The position numbers and the translations under genes were made by a program. The notes beneath the pieces were generated by a model. The model was not told the origin of the DNA. It made no database searches and saw only the letters and a list, made by a program, of their open reading frames with translations. From assembly GCF_003591175.1 (NCBI RefSeq), contig NZ_QYYG01000001.1, positions 1,116,001-1,180,000 of the forward strand: 64,000 nt of DNA, written 5' to 3'. The DNA comes from Serratia inhibens. Its GTDB lineage: Bacteria > Pseudomonadota > Gammaproteobacteria > Enterobacterales > Enterobacteriaceae. This document shows, piece after piece, positions 1 through 7,803 of the stretch (its first letter is position 1; every line of letters starts with the position of its first letter).

Positions 1-151
1 TGTGGTCACCGGCAGCCTGACGCTGGTGCTGGAGCAACAGACCCTGACGCTGGATGCCGGTGAAACCCAGGTGTTCAACAGCGATCAGCACTATGCCTAC
101 GTAAACCGTACCGATCGGCCGCTGCGTTTTATCCGCAACGTCACCTTTTAA
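1..151 (+). CDS. C-terminal end of a cupin-domain protein (partial)
   Basis: The window opens inside a gene whose last 49 codons read in frame from base 2 to a TAA at 149-151. The visible tail contains short beta-strand stretches ending in VNRTDRPLRFIRNVTF, typical of the cupin sensor domain that closes many XRE-type (helix-turn-helix plus cupin) regulators. The DNA-binding part lies outside the window, so the family call rests only on the beta-rich tail and is an inference. Its stop overlaps the stop of the convergent small gene at 148-321 by a few bases. Confidence 0.5.
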   Translation, partial: VVTGSLTLVLEQQTLTLDAGETQVFNSDQHYAYVNRTDRPLRFIRNVTF

Positions 152-321
152 TCATCCAGCGCCGCCACTTCCGGCAGCTCTTCCAACGGCGGCTGGATCC
201 CCTCGGAAATATAGTCTCTGGCGGCGAAAGTGCGTTCATCGCCCACGTCGTCCTCCACGACCACATGCTTGATGGCGCCGTCGCTCAGCAATACCCGTTT
301 GATGCCACGATATGATGTCAT
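148..321 (-). CDS. Small hypothetical protein, 57 aa
   Basis: I do not recognise this protein. The start chosen is the ATG at 319-321, which has a GGAGGAA ribosome site seven to eight bases upstream; an in-frame ATG nine codons earlier lacks such a site. The product is acidic at its C-terminus (ELPEVAALDD), has no signal peptide or membrane segment, and reads like a small soluble protein of the size of many enterobacterial DUF proteins. It converges on the cupin gene with a four-base stop-to-stop overlap and is not in an operon with the LysR gene upstream. Confidence 0.6.
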   Translation of the reverse strand: MTSYRGIKRVLLSDGAIKHVVVEDDVGDERTFAARDYISEGIQPPLEELPEVAALDD

Positions 322-462
322 TGTTTCCTCCGTTAATGGGCCGGACACACTGCAAGTGTAGTTTAGCCCTCGTCGGCCGAGGGTGTCACCCGCCTGCCGT
401 GCGCACCCTGCTGCTGCCTGACGTTTTCAGCCGTTGGCAACGGCAGCCGCTGGAGCAAAAGC

Positions 463-1386
463 TCAGGCGTCTGCACTGAACTTCAGCCAGTCCGCCAGCC
501 GGGCGAGCGCGCTGCCCGGCCTGATTTCCTGTGGCGACAACAAACAGTAACCGCTGCCGTCCGGTGTAAAACCAAAAGGCGCACTCAGCAGACCGGCGGT
601 CACATCATCGCGTACCTGCTGCCACGGGCCGATGGCAATCCCCATCCCTGCCACCGCCGCCTGCAGGCTGAAGTAGAAATGATCAAAACGCTGCTCCGGC
701 CGGCCAGTCAGCACCACGTCTTGCCTCTGAGCCCATTGCCGCCAGGCGTCGGGACGGGTGGCGGAATGCAGTAACACCGCATCCTGACTCAACTGCGGCA
801 GGCCGTCGCCAAGGGTCACCCAGCGCCGCAGCGTTTCAGGTTTGCACACCGGGCCGACCCGCTCGCTGAACAACGCCAGGCTGTGCAGCTTATCCCCCCA
901 GTCAAAATCGTTGCGCCGGATAGCGGCGGTAATACCGTCATGAAACGAAAATGGCCCGCCACCGGCCACCAGTTGCAGGTTGATTTCCGGGTGCGCCTGC
1001 TGAAACGCCGGCAGGCGTGGTATCAACCAGCGCATCAATAGCGTTGGCTCGCACGACAACACCAGCGGCGCGTCCTGCGCCTGCTGTCGCAAGCTTTGCG
1101 CGGTATGATCCAGAATGCCGAATGCTTGCTGAGACGCCTGAAACAGCGTGCGGCCGGCCGCCGTTAAATACACCCGTCGGTGGCGGCGCTCGAACAACGC
1201 AACGCCCAGTTCATCTTCCAGCGCTCTGACCGCACGGCTGACGGCCCCATGCGTCAGATTCAGGCTGTTCGCCGCCTGCGTAAAGCTTTCCAGCCGTGCG
1301 GCGGCCTCGAAGCAACGCAGCCCGCCCAGTGACAGCGGCCGATGCATTTTGCGTGAGTTTTTCTCACTGATATTGTCAGTTTTCAT
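463..1386 (-). CDS. LysR-family transcriptional regulator
   Basis: The 307-residue product has a winged helix-turn-helix at about residues 18-77 (LRCFEAAARLESFTQAANSL, then the LysR recognition element and wing around LEDELGVALFERRHRR). The periplasmic-binding-protein-like effector domain fills the rest. Length is normal for the family. The layout resembles GcvA-like regulators (SLGGLRCFEAAARLESF start). It is transcribed divergently from the LysE-type exporter at 1455, 68 bases away, the usual arrangement when a LysR protein controls its neighbour. An alternative start at the internal Met 14 (MHRPLSLGG) is possible. The ligand cannot be told from sequence. Confidence 0.9.
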   Translation of the reverse strand: MKTDNISEKNSRKMHRPLSLGGLRCFEAAARLESFTQAANSLNLTHGAVSRAVRALEDELGVALFERRHRRVYLTAAGRTLFQASQQAFGILDHTAQSLRQQAQDAPLVLSCEPTLLMRWLIPRLPAFQQAHPEINLQLVAGGGPFSFHDGITAAIRRNDFDWGDKLHSLALFSERVGPVCKPETLRRWVTLGDGLPQLSQDAVLLHSATRPDAWRQWAQRQDVVLTGRPEQRFDHFYFSLQAAVAGMGIAIGPWQQVRDDVTAGLLSAPFGFTPDGSGYCLLSPQEIRPGSALARLADWLKFSADA

Positions 1387-1454
1387 CGTTTGTCACCGTC
1401 GGTTATTCCTCTTATAAATCAGCCACTCTCTTCTGATTTTATTACAGGATAACT
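1387..1454. promoter_or_regulatory. Divergent promoter region between LysR and LysE genes
   Basis: This 68-base gap separates two divergently transcribed genes and must hold both promoters and, by family precedent, the LysR binding site. The sequence is A+T-richer than the flanking genes (TTATAAAT and TTTTATTACAGGA). An AGGAT element close to the exporter ATG acts as ribosome site. I see no strong palindrome, so the operator is inferred from layout only. Confidence 0.4.
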
Positions 1455-2075
1455 ATGACTGAACTCCTCGCCGTCGTCACCATCACTTTACTCGCGGTTA
1501 TCAGCCCGGGGCCGGATTTTGCCATGGTGTCGCGCAACAGCCTGCTGCTTTCCCGCCGCGCCGGGGTACTGACCGCCTGCGGTATCGGCGCTGGTGTGTT
1601 GATCCACGTGAGCTATACCCTGGTCGGTGTTGGCGTATTGATCCAACAGTCGCTGTGGTTGTTTACTCTGCTGAAGGCGATCGGCGCCGCCTATTTGATT
1701 TATCTGGGTATCAGCATGCTGCGCCACGCCGGGGCTGCCGCCGCTGCCTCTTCCCACGCAAAGCCGGCAGCCACCAGTGACTTCGCCGCGCTGAAGATCG
1801 GTTTTTTGACCAATGTGCTGAACCCCAAAACCACTATTTTTATCGTCAGCCTGTTCATGCAGGTGGTCAATCCGCAGACGCCGCTCAGCGTGCAGATCGG
1901 CTATGGGCTGTTTATTGCGGTTGCCCATATTCTCTGGTTTGCCGCTGTAGCGCTGCTGTTTTCCGCGCCGGGCGTCAATACGCGCCTGCTGCGCCTGCGC
2001 AAAGGCATCGACAGAGCCTTTGGCGGCCTGCTGATCGCCTTCGGCGCGCTGCTGGCGGTAGCCGGCATCAAATAA
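1455..2075 (+). CDS. LysE/RhtB-family amino-acid exporter
   Basis: A 206-residue inner-membrane protein of the LysE/RhtB/ArgO superfamily. It shows the N-terminal family motif ISPGPDFAMV at about residues 16-25, the central NVLNPKTTIF signature near residue 120, and about six hydrophobic segments. The family exports amino acids or derivatives such as homoserine, threonine or leucine by proton exchange; the substrate here is unknown. The divergent LysR gene is its likely regulator. Confidence 0.9.
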   Translation: MTELLAVVTITLLAVISPGPDFAMVSRNSLLLSRRAGVLTACGIGAGVLIHVSYTLVGVGVLIQQSLWLFTLLKAIGAAYLIYLGISMLRHAGAAAAASSHAKPAATSDFAALKIGFLTNVLNPKTTIFIVSLFMQVVNPQTPLSVQIGYGLFIAVAHILWFAAVALLFSAPGVNTRLLRLRKGIDRAFGGLLIAFGALLAVAGIK

Positions 2076-2151
2076 GGTTCAAGGATAAGTTCAGTATTCA
2101 CTTCTATGCTTATGGGGGCATTTCTTTCAATCACCGAGCGGGGAACGCAAC

Positions 2152-2751
2152 ATGGCAAAGGTTTTGGTCCTTTATTACTCAATGTACGGGCATATCGAAA
2201 CGCTGGCAGAAGCGGTAGCAGAAGGCGCGCGCAGGGTCAGCGGCGTTGAAGTCACCGTGAAGCGGGTACCGGAAACCATGCCGCCGGACGCCTTCGCCAA
2301 AGCCGGCGGCAAGAGCAATCAACAAGCGCCTGTCGCCACGCCACAGGAGTTGGCCGATTACGATGGCATTATCTTCGGTACCCCTACCCGCTTTGGCAAC
2401 ATGGCCGGGCAAATGCGCACCTTCCTCGATCAAACCGGGGGATTGTGGGCTTCCGGCGCGCTGTATGGCAAGGTGGGCAGCGTATTTTCGTCCACCGGTA
2501 CCGGCGGCGGCCAGGAGCACACCATCACCTCCACCTGGACCACGCTGGCGCACCACGGTTTTATTATCGTGCCGATCGGTTATGCCACCCCCGAACTGTT
2601 TGACGTTTCCCACACCCGCGGCGGCACGCCCTATGGCGCGACCACTATCGCCGGTGCCGACGGCTCGCGTCAGCCCAGCCAGGAAGAGCTGACCATTGCC
2701 CGTTATCAGGGCGAACACGTGGCGAAAATCACCGCAAAGCTGAAAAGTTAA
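2152..2751 (+). CDS. wrbA: NAD(P)H:quinone oxidoreductase WrbA
   Basis: The 199-residue product is a flavodoxin-like protein matching WrbA over its whole length. It opens with [20 protein letters not shown] (phosphate-binding loop for FMN). It continues with [20 protein letters not shown] and the [15 protein letters not shown] loop typical of the type IV NAD(P)H:quinone oxidoreductases. The enzyme reduces quinones by two electrons and is a tetramer with FMN. A GGGGAA ribosome site sits nine bases before the ATG. The gene stands alone and is followed by a GC-rich hairpin. Confidence 0.96.
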   Translation: MAKVLVLYYSMYGHIETLAEAVAEGARRVSGVEVTVKRVPETMPPDAFAKAGGKSNQQAPVATPQELADYDGIIFGTPTRFGNMAGQMRTFLDQTGGLWASGALYGKVGSVFSSTGTGGGQEHTITSTWTTLAHHGFIIVPIGYATPELFDVSHTRGGTPYGATTIAGADGSRQPSQEELTIARYQGEHVAKITAKLKS

Positions 2752-2777
2752 GCAATAACCTTCAGTTACTCCCCGGC

Positions 2778-2801
2778 GGGGCCGCGGATTCGTTCGGCCC
2801 C
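2778..2801 (+). terminator. Putative terminator after wrbA
   Basis: A hairpin with stem GGGGCCG / CGGCCCC and a ten-base loop lies 27 bases after the wrbA stop. The following tract (ATCTTGTTG) is only moderately T-rich, so efficiency is uncertain. Confidence 0.45.
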
Positions 2802-2956
2802 ATCTTGTTGCCAACCCGCAGCAAGGTTAAAATGCCGCTCAGCCTGCCATTCACTACCTGAACGTCACGGTCGAAATTCGTTCTGCCCATCAATCACCGG
2901 CATTGGCCCTGATGGCGGGCGTTCTGTTTTTGCGCATAGCGAAGGGAAATAAGTCA

Positions 2957-3301
2957 GTGTCTAAAGATTTTGATGAACTAATAAGAGACATGGATCTTAT
3001 TATTGAAAATGTAGACAGTTTCAAGGCTATGGCCCCGCGTGCACCCGAGCCCCCCGCTGCGCCGCCGGCAATCCATCACTACGACTCGTTCTGCGAGAAC
3101 GTAGCGCTGAAAGTGGTATTGAAAGTCCTGCTCTCGTCGGTAGATAAAATCGTCAAGGTACAAATTGCCAATAAGGTCGAGCAGGAGATCGCCCAGATAG
3201 AACAGCAGGCAGTGCGTGCCGGCGGAGGGCCGGTGTCGCCTGAAGATCTGGCTCAGATGACGCAATACGTGCGCCGCACCGTAAATAACCTGTTGGAATA
3301 G
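2957..3301 (+). CDS. Hypothetical protein, 114 aa
   Basis: Not recognised. I take the GTG at 2957 as start because a GAAGGGA ribosome site precedes it; the frame stays open further upstream (ATG at 2903) but that stretch looks non-coding and has no ribosome site. The product begins SKDFDELIRDMDLIIENVD, has a short Pro/Ala-rich linker (about residues 28-40) and two probable amphipathic helices (ALKVVLKVLLSSVDKIV and KVEQEIAQIEQQAV). There is no signal peptide or clear transmembrane segment. The helical, charged pattern suggests a small oligomeric or regulatory protein, but no function is claimed. Confidence 0.55.
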   Translation: MSKDFDELIRDMDLIIENVDSFKAMAPRAPEPPAAPPAIHHYDSFCENVALKVVLKVLLSSVDKIVKVQIANKVEQEIAQIEQQAVRAGGGPVSPEDLAQMTQYVRRTVNNLLE

Positions 3302-3435
3302 CCGCGCGACGGTTAAAAAACGTGCCAACTCGCTCAGGCGATATGAATTTTTACGCTTTTTTTATATCGCTTGCCTTATTCTTTATTCACTTAAGATAAA
3401 TTGACTCATTGTCGGCAGGCAATCCGGGCAAAAGC

Positions 3436-4896
3436 ATGGTCAAAACCAAACAAATTCTGGTCGTTATTCACCTTTGCAGTTTCTTGGTTCTCCTTTATAG
3501 CCTTTCGATGATTCCACCCTTGCTTGTGGCTTTGTTGTATAAAGAAAAAAACTTTTTTTCTTTTTTCTATACGCTGGCGCTCGCCGCCATGTTCGGCGGC
3601 ATAGGTTGGTTCAGCACTCGTCAGTCCAAAGTACAACTGCGGACACAGGACGGTTTTCTGATTATCGTCATGTTCTGGTTGTTGTTCTCAGTCATCAGCG
3701 CTCTGCCGCTATGGATGGATGATACCCTGAACATCCGCTTGGTTGACGCCATGTTTGAAGGTGTATCCGGCATCACCACCACCGGCGCTTCGGTGCTCAA
3801 CGATGTCTCAGGCGTGCCAAAATCCGTCCTCTACTACCGCTCCCAACTCAATTTTATTGGCGGCCTCGGCGTCATTGTGTTGGCGGTGGCTGTGCTACCG
3901 CTGTTGGGGATCGGTGGCGCAAAGCTCTATCAGTCGGAAATGCCCGGCCCGTTCAAAGAGGAACGCCTGACCCCGCGTCTGGCTGATACATCGAAAAACC
4001 TGTGGTTAATCTATCTCGGTTTAGGGCTGGCCTGTACGGTCGCGTTCCACCTTGCCGGTATGCCGTGGTTCGATGCGCTATGTCACGGGCTCGCCACCGT
4101 TTCACTCGGGGGATTTTCCACGCGCAACGAGAGCCTGGGGTATTACGACAGCTCGGCAGTGGAAATGGTCGGAGGCATTTTCTCCATTCTGGCGGCGGTA
4201 AACTTCACCCTGTATTTTATTGTCCTTGGGCGCCGCAGTCTGAAGCCGTTGTATCACAATCCTGAACTGCGTTTCTTCCTGCTGATCCTGTCGATTATCG
4301 TGGCGATCGTTTGCATCGAGTTATACAGATCAGATATGTATGGCGCCAAAGATGCCTTTGTGCACGGCTTTTTCCTCACCAGCTCAATGATGACCGATAA
4401 CGGCCTGGCCATCGCTGATTATGCCCGGGTACCCTCTCATACCATCATGCTATTGCTGGCGATGAGTTTTTTCGGCGGTTGCGTGGGTTCGACCTGCGGT
4501 GGCATCAAAGCGCTGCGTTTTCTGATTATGTATAAACAAAGCAGGCACGAGGTCAACCAACTGGTTCATCCCAATGCTGTTTTTACCATCAAGGTCGGTA
4601 ATGCGCCGATCCAGGATCGGGTACTGCGTTCGGTATGGAGCTTCTTCTTTCTCTACGTCTTCTTCAGTTGCTTTTTTATCTGGCTGCTTAACCTTATGGG
4701 CTACGACATGGTCACGTCTTTTGCCACCGTCGCCGCCTGCATCAACAATATGGGGCTGGGGTACGGTGAAACCGCTGTCGGATTCGGCACGCTCAGCGAC
4801 CCGGCCAAATGGTTAATGTGCTTCGCTATGCTGCTGGGCCGTCTTGAGATCTACCCCATGCTGATTCTTTGTTCGCGAGCCTTTTGGCGTTTCTGA
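3436..4896 (+). CDS. TrkH/TrkG-like potassium uptake membrane subunit
   Basis: A 486-residue, roughly ten-helix membrane protein of the Trk/Ktr/HKT superfamily, similar in length and layout to E. coli TrkH. The four pore loops can be followed: GITTTGASVL, VSLGGFSTRN, MMTDNGLA and ACINNMGLGYG. MPGPFKEER and SRAFWRF near the end match conserved TrkH positions. The third loop reads MTDNGLA where E. coli TrkH has ATTAGF, so this is a divergent paralogue. The ATG at 3436 is chosen; an upstream TTG at 3409 would add nine residues. No trkA-like gene adjoins it, so it would borrow the housekeeping TrkA ring. Expected role is K+ uptake. Confidence 0.88.
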   Translation: MVKTKQILVVIHLCSFLVLLYSLSMIPPLLVALLYKEKNFFSFFYTLALAAMFGGIGWFSTRQSKVQLRTQDGFLIIVMFWLLFSVISALPLWMDDTLNIRLVDAMFEGVSGITTTGASVLNDVSGVPKSVLYYRSQLNFIGGLGVIVLAVAVLPLLGIGGAKLYQSEMPGPFKEERLTPRLADTSKNLWLIYLGLGLACTVAFHLAGMPWFDALCHGLATVSLGGFSTRNESLGYYDSSAVEMVGGIFSILAAVNFTLYFIVLGRRSLKPLYHNPELRFFLLILSIIVAIVCIELYRSDMYGAKDAFVHGFFLTSSMMTDNGLAIADYARVPSHTIMLLLAMSFFGGCVGSTCGGIKALRFLIMYKQSRHEVNQLVHPNAVFTIKVGNAPIQDRVLRSVWSFFFLYVFFSCFFIWLLNLMGYDMVTSFATVAACINNMGLGYGETAVGFGTLSDPAKWLMCFAMLLGRLEIYPMLILCSRAFWRF

Positions 4897-4903
4897 GCCA
4901 TAA

Positions 4904-4926
4904 GCCGGTAAGGGGCTGGCCTTTTT
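4904..4926 (+). terminator. Putative terminator after the TrkH-like gene
   Basis: An imperfect stem GCCGGT / GCTGGC (with G-T pairs) closes a short loop and is followed by CTTTTTG, seven bases after the stop codon. It fits a weak intrinsic terminator. Confidence 0.5.
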
Positions 4927-5015
4927 GAGCGAGTTTCGCTGTGTCGGCTGCAGCACATTCATAACCTGAATGTGTTGCATTGTTGTATTCATATCACTGA
5001 TATAAGTTAAAAACA

Positions 5016-5031
5016 CTGTAAATAAATACAG
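5016..5031. promoter_or_regulatory. LexA (SOS) box upstream of nucA
   Basis: The sequence CTGTAAATAAATACAG is an exact CTGT-N8-ACAG LexA operator with an A/T-rich centre, 28 bases before the nuclease start. A TATATT -10-like element directly follows. The nucA gene of S. marcescens is known to respond to SOS, which agrees with this site. Confidence 0.85.
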
Positions 5032-5059
5032 TATATTTTAACTTATTGAGGATATGAAT

Positions 5060-5857
5060 ATGCGCTTTAACAAGATGTTGGCCCTGGCCACCCTGCTGTT
5101 TGCCGCCCAGGTTTCGGCCGAAACGCTCGAATCCATCGACAACTGCGCGGTGGGTTGCCCGACCGGCGGCAGCAGCAACGTATCTATCGTTCGCCATGCT
5201 TATACGTTGAACAATAACAGCAGCACCAAGTTCGCCAACTGGGTGGCTTACCACATCACCAAGGACACGCCGGCCAGTGGCAAGGATCGCAACTGGAAAA
5301 CCGACCCGGCGCTGAACCCGGCGGATACGCTGGTACCGGCGGATTACACCGGCGCCAATGCGGCGCTGCAAGTTGACCGCGGGCATCAGGCGCCGTTGGC
5401 CTCGCTGGCGGGGGTGTCTGACTGGGAGTCGCTGAACTATCTTTCCAACATCACGCCACAGAAAGCCGATCTGAACCAGGGATCCTGGGCACGGCTGGAA
5501 GATCAGGAACGCAAGCTGATTGACCGGGCGGATATCAGCTCGGTGTATACCGTCACCGGCCCGCTGTATGAACGTGATATGGGAAAACTGCCGGGTACCC
5601 AAAAAGCGCACACTATCCCCAGCGCCTACTGGAAGGTGATTTTTATCAACAACAGCCCGGAAGTGAACCACTACGCCGCGTTTCTGTTTGATCAAAACAC
5701 CCCGAAAAGTGCCGATTTCTGCCAGTACCGCGTAACGGTCAGCGAGATCGAGAAGCGTACCGGGCTGATTATCTGGGCAGGTCTGCCGGAGGATGTGCAG
5801 GCTTCGCTGAAGAGCAAGCCAGGGGTGCTGCCGGAGCTGATGGGCTGCAAGAGCTAA
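5060..5857 (+). CDS. nucA: Secreted non-specific DNA/RNA endonuclease (Serratia nuclease)
   Basis: A 265-residue precursor with a 20-residue Sec signal peptide (MRFNKMLALATLLFAAQVSA) and a 245-residue mature enzyme, the same size as S. marcescens nuclease. Counting from the predicted mature Glu1, the DRGH motif places the catalytic His at 89, the Mg2+-binding Asn at 119 and the Glu at 127, with Cys 9, 13 and a C-terminal pair for the two disulfides. All match the characterised enzyme. It cuts single- and double-stranded DNA and RNA outside the cell. The second ATG (5060) is the start because GAGG lies eight bases before it; the ATG at 5054 is too close. Under SOS control (LexA box). Confidence 0.97.
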   Translation: MRFNKMLALATLLFAAQVSAETLESIDNCAVGCPTGGSSNVSIVRHAYTLNNNSSTKFANWVAYHITKDTPASGKDRNWKTDPALNPADTLVPADYTGANAALQVDRGHQAPLASLAGVSDWESLNYLSNITPQKADLNQGSWARLEDQERKLIDRADISSVYTVTGPLYERDMGKLPGTQKAHTIPSAYWKVIFINNSPEVNHYAAFLFDQNTPKSADFCQYRVTVSEIEKRTGLIIWAGLPEDVQASLKSKPGVLPELMGCKS

Positions 5858-5861
5858 AACC

Positions 5862-5890
5862 CAAAAACCCCGTGCTCCAAGAGCGCGGGG
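5862..5890 (-). terminator. Intrinsic terminator for the small membrane gene, between converging genes
   Basis: Stem CCCCGTGCTC / GAGCGCGGGG with a three-base loop. On the minus strand it is followed by a T-run (GGGGTTTTTGGGTTTT), so it stops transcription of the 5926-6141 gene. On the plus strand no T-run follows. A near-identical hairpin in the same orientation lies after tRNA-Ser at 41186-41214. Confidence 0.8.
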
Positions 5891-5925
5891 TCATCACAGC
5901 CGGTGCTATCGACACCGGGATAAAG

Positions 5926-6141
5926 TTATTGGGTTTGATTTTCCACACGCGTAATTCCGTGTTTCTTCATGACGTCTTCCATGGTCAGATTTTCATCCTC
6001 TGGCGTGTCGTCAATAACGACATTTTCCGGGCGAACATAAGGTTTGGTCGCACGCTTGAACATCCACCACCAAACGAACACCAGGAACGCCCCGGACTTC
6101 AGAAAAATCATGGTCCATAACGCCACTTGATACCAGTTCAT
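5926..6141 (-). CDS. Small inner-membrane protein, 71 aa, unknown function
   Basis: Start taken at the ATG 6139-6141 (MNWYQVALW), which has GGAG six bases upstream; the track start four codons earlier overlaps that ribosome site. Residues 5-28 form one transmembrane helix (ALWTMIFLKSGAFLVFVWWW), followed by a charged cytoplasmic or periplasmic tail with PENVVIDDTPEDENLTMEDV. I do not recognise the family. It is the last minus-strand gene beyond the T6SS cluster, 200 bases past vasL, with its own terminator, and may or may not belong to that operon. Confidence 0.65.
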   Translation of the reverse strand: MNWYQVALWTMIFLKSGAFLVFVWWWMFKRATKPYVRPENVVIDDTPEDENLTMEDVMKKHGITRVENQTQ

Positions 6142-6206
6142 CTCTATCTCCATGAAAGAGCCAAGCGCAATCGCATCGCTCTATTTTAACCTTTGCACTG
6201 CCCTGA

Positions 6207-6325
6207 TCAAGCGTTGGCGGCGCATCTGCCGGAGACGGCATCGAACAGATTGGGGAAAAAACGATATAACAGTTTGTTCAGCAGCAGGAGACTGCCCCAC
6301 CAAACGAACAGATTCGCTCATCATG
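6207..6325 (-). other. Possible decayed small membrane-protein reading frame
   Basis: The 218-base gap between vasL and the small membrane gene holds, on the minus strand, a start-like ATGATGAGCGAATCTG. In the next frame runs a hydrophobic stretch, FVWWGSLLLLNKLLYRFFPN, ending at a TGA (6207-6209). The two only join if one base is shifted. It looks like a broken small membrane protein, but this rests on composition alone. Confidence 0.25.
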
Positions 6326-6359
6326 CGTACACCTGTTTTGGGGTTCTGTAAGCGCGTAT

Positions 6360-7757
6360 TTATTCTGGTGAGCGTTGTTTAAGAGCTGCATAATGACCAC
6401 TAAGCTGCTTCAGATGCATCTCCAGTTGAGCCCTGCCAGCAGCAGGTAAAGGTTCTCCGGCAGGGTTTTCTGACAATGCTCGCAGTTGCTCTTCAGCCGG
6501 TATGGATTGATTAAATGACTGCATGGTTGAAAATACCACTGATTTCAGCTCACTGACCGTCATGTATTTACCCTTCTGCTCATCCAGCCCGCTCAGCCGG
6601 TCACTCAGTTGCTGTAGCTTCGTCATCCCTTGATGCCAGCCATTCAGGCTTTCTGTCGGTATGCTGGCAGCGTTCAACTGTCGCTGCCACTGTTGTACCA
6701 GAGGTTTAGCCTGCTCCGGCCACAGCGACTGAGCCTGTTCCAGAAGCTGCCGACTGTAGGCAATATTCCAGCCAGGAGGAAGCTTGTCCAGTCGGGCAAG
6801 TTGCTGTTGTGTTTGTGCGATTACAGTTTGCGGTAACGGAGATTGCTGACGCAACATATCCAACTGCTCAGGTGTGAGTATTGCGGGTAACGGTGCCAGG
6901 GATGCAGCGAACCGAGTCTGTAACGGGTCAGGTCGGTGCAAGACATGCCAGCCCCACACCGTTGCCGCACTTATCATCAGCATGGAACACATCCCGGCGG
7001 CGAAGAAATGCCACTTTTTTGCCTTTGCCGGAGCCGGCACCGCTGCAAGTACTTCCACATTCGGCTGGTTTTCTGGTTGCGTTACATACACCCACTTCAC
7101 TGGGCTGGCCGGTGCGTCTTTCTCTGTAATCGGGATACCAGAGTGGGCTTCAGATGATATTTCCGAATCATTCATTGTCGCAGCAGACAGCACGATTCCG
7201 GGCTGAATAACAGCGCCGGAACCTGACACGCCGTCACTGTTTTCCAACCTTACAGCGCTGTTGTGCATCAGGGTACGCAGCGTATCGAACTGACTAAGAT
7301 GTTTGAGCTCCAGGCGCTGTAGCACTGCCCCCAGGCTGGCAAGCTGCTGTTCCGCACGATAAAGCTGGCTGAGGTCACTGTAATTCAGGGGGAGCGTGCG
7401 CATCAGCTGTTGTATACGCTGGCTCAGACCACTGAGGATTTCCATGCGGGCGTGTACCGGCTGCGGCCAGAGTACGCCCCACTGATGGCTGATCAGGGCT
7501 TCCAGTATCGCCAGCCCTTCATTCAGACCGAACAACCCGGCCAGTTGCGTACGGGCCAGCGTATACCAGGCTGCCGTCTGCAGCTCCACACCATTTTGCT
7601 CAAATAGCGAAAGACAGAGTTTTTCAGCATAACGCCAGTTCACATCCGGACGCGCCGGATGTGACAACTTGCTCAGCTCATCGCGCAGGGCAGCATAATC
7701 CGGCAGCGTGCGCGGGTCGCTGCCGGTTTTAATTTTACGGGAGGGGATGTCATTCAT
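6360..7757 (-). CDS. vasL: VasL-type T6SS protein with ImpA_N domain
   Basis: A 465-residue protein. The N-terminal half (about residues 1-140) is an ImpA_N domain as in TssA (WRYAEKLCLSLFEQNG, LARTQLAGLFGLNEGL, WPQPVHARMEILSGLSQRI). A single transmembrane helix follows at about 245-268 (HFFAAGMCSMLMISAATVWGW), then a helical VasL-type C-terminal domain. It differs from the cytoplasmic TssA at 13447 by this membrane anchor. VasL-like proteins are accessory sheath/baseplate partners in several T6SSs. It is the last gene of the minus-strand T6SS operon, 46 bases after the GIY-YIG gene. Confidence 0.85.
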   Translation of the reverse strand: MNDIPSRKIKTGSDPRTLPDYAALRDELSKLSHPARPDVNWRYAEKLCLSLFEQNGVELQTAAWYTLARTQLAGLFGLNEGLAILEALISHQWGVLWPQPVHARMEILSGLSQRIQQLMRTLPLNYSDLSQLYRAEQQLASLGAVLQRLELKHLSQFDTLRTLMHNSAVRLENSDGVSGSGAVIQPGIVLSAATMNDSEISSEAHSGIPITEKDAPASPVKWVYVTQPENQPNVEVLAAVPAPAKAKKWHFFAAGMCSMLMISAATVWGWHVLHRPDPLQTRFAASLAPLPAILTPEQLDMLRQQSPLPQTVIAQTQQQLARLDKLPPGWNIAYSRQLLEQAQSLWPEQAKPLVQQWQRQLNAASIPTESLNGWHQGMTKLQQLSDRLSGLDEQKGKYMTVSELKSVVFSTMQSFNQSIPAEEQLRALSENPAGEPLPAAGRAQLEMHLKQLSGHYAALKQRSPE

Positions 7758-7803
7758 GACCAGATATCCATTTGACTTGCGTACAGAGCCTAAGGGTTAT
7801 TAT

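Noticed and set aside
405-478. Coding-like plus-strand tail (VRTLLLPDVFSRWQRQ to RRLH) before and overlapping the LysR gene end
   Set aside because: No start or family match and it overlaps the LysR stop; too short to claim as a gene remnant.
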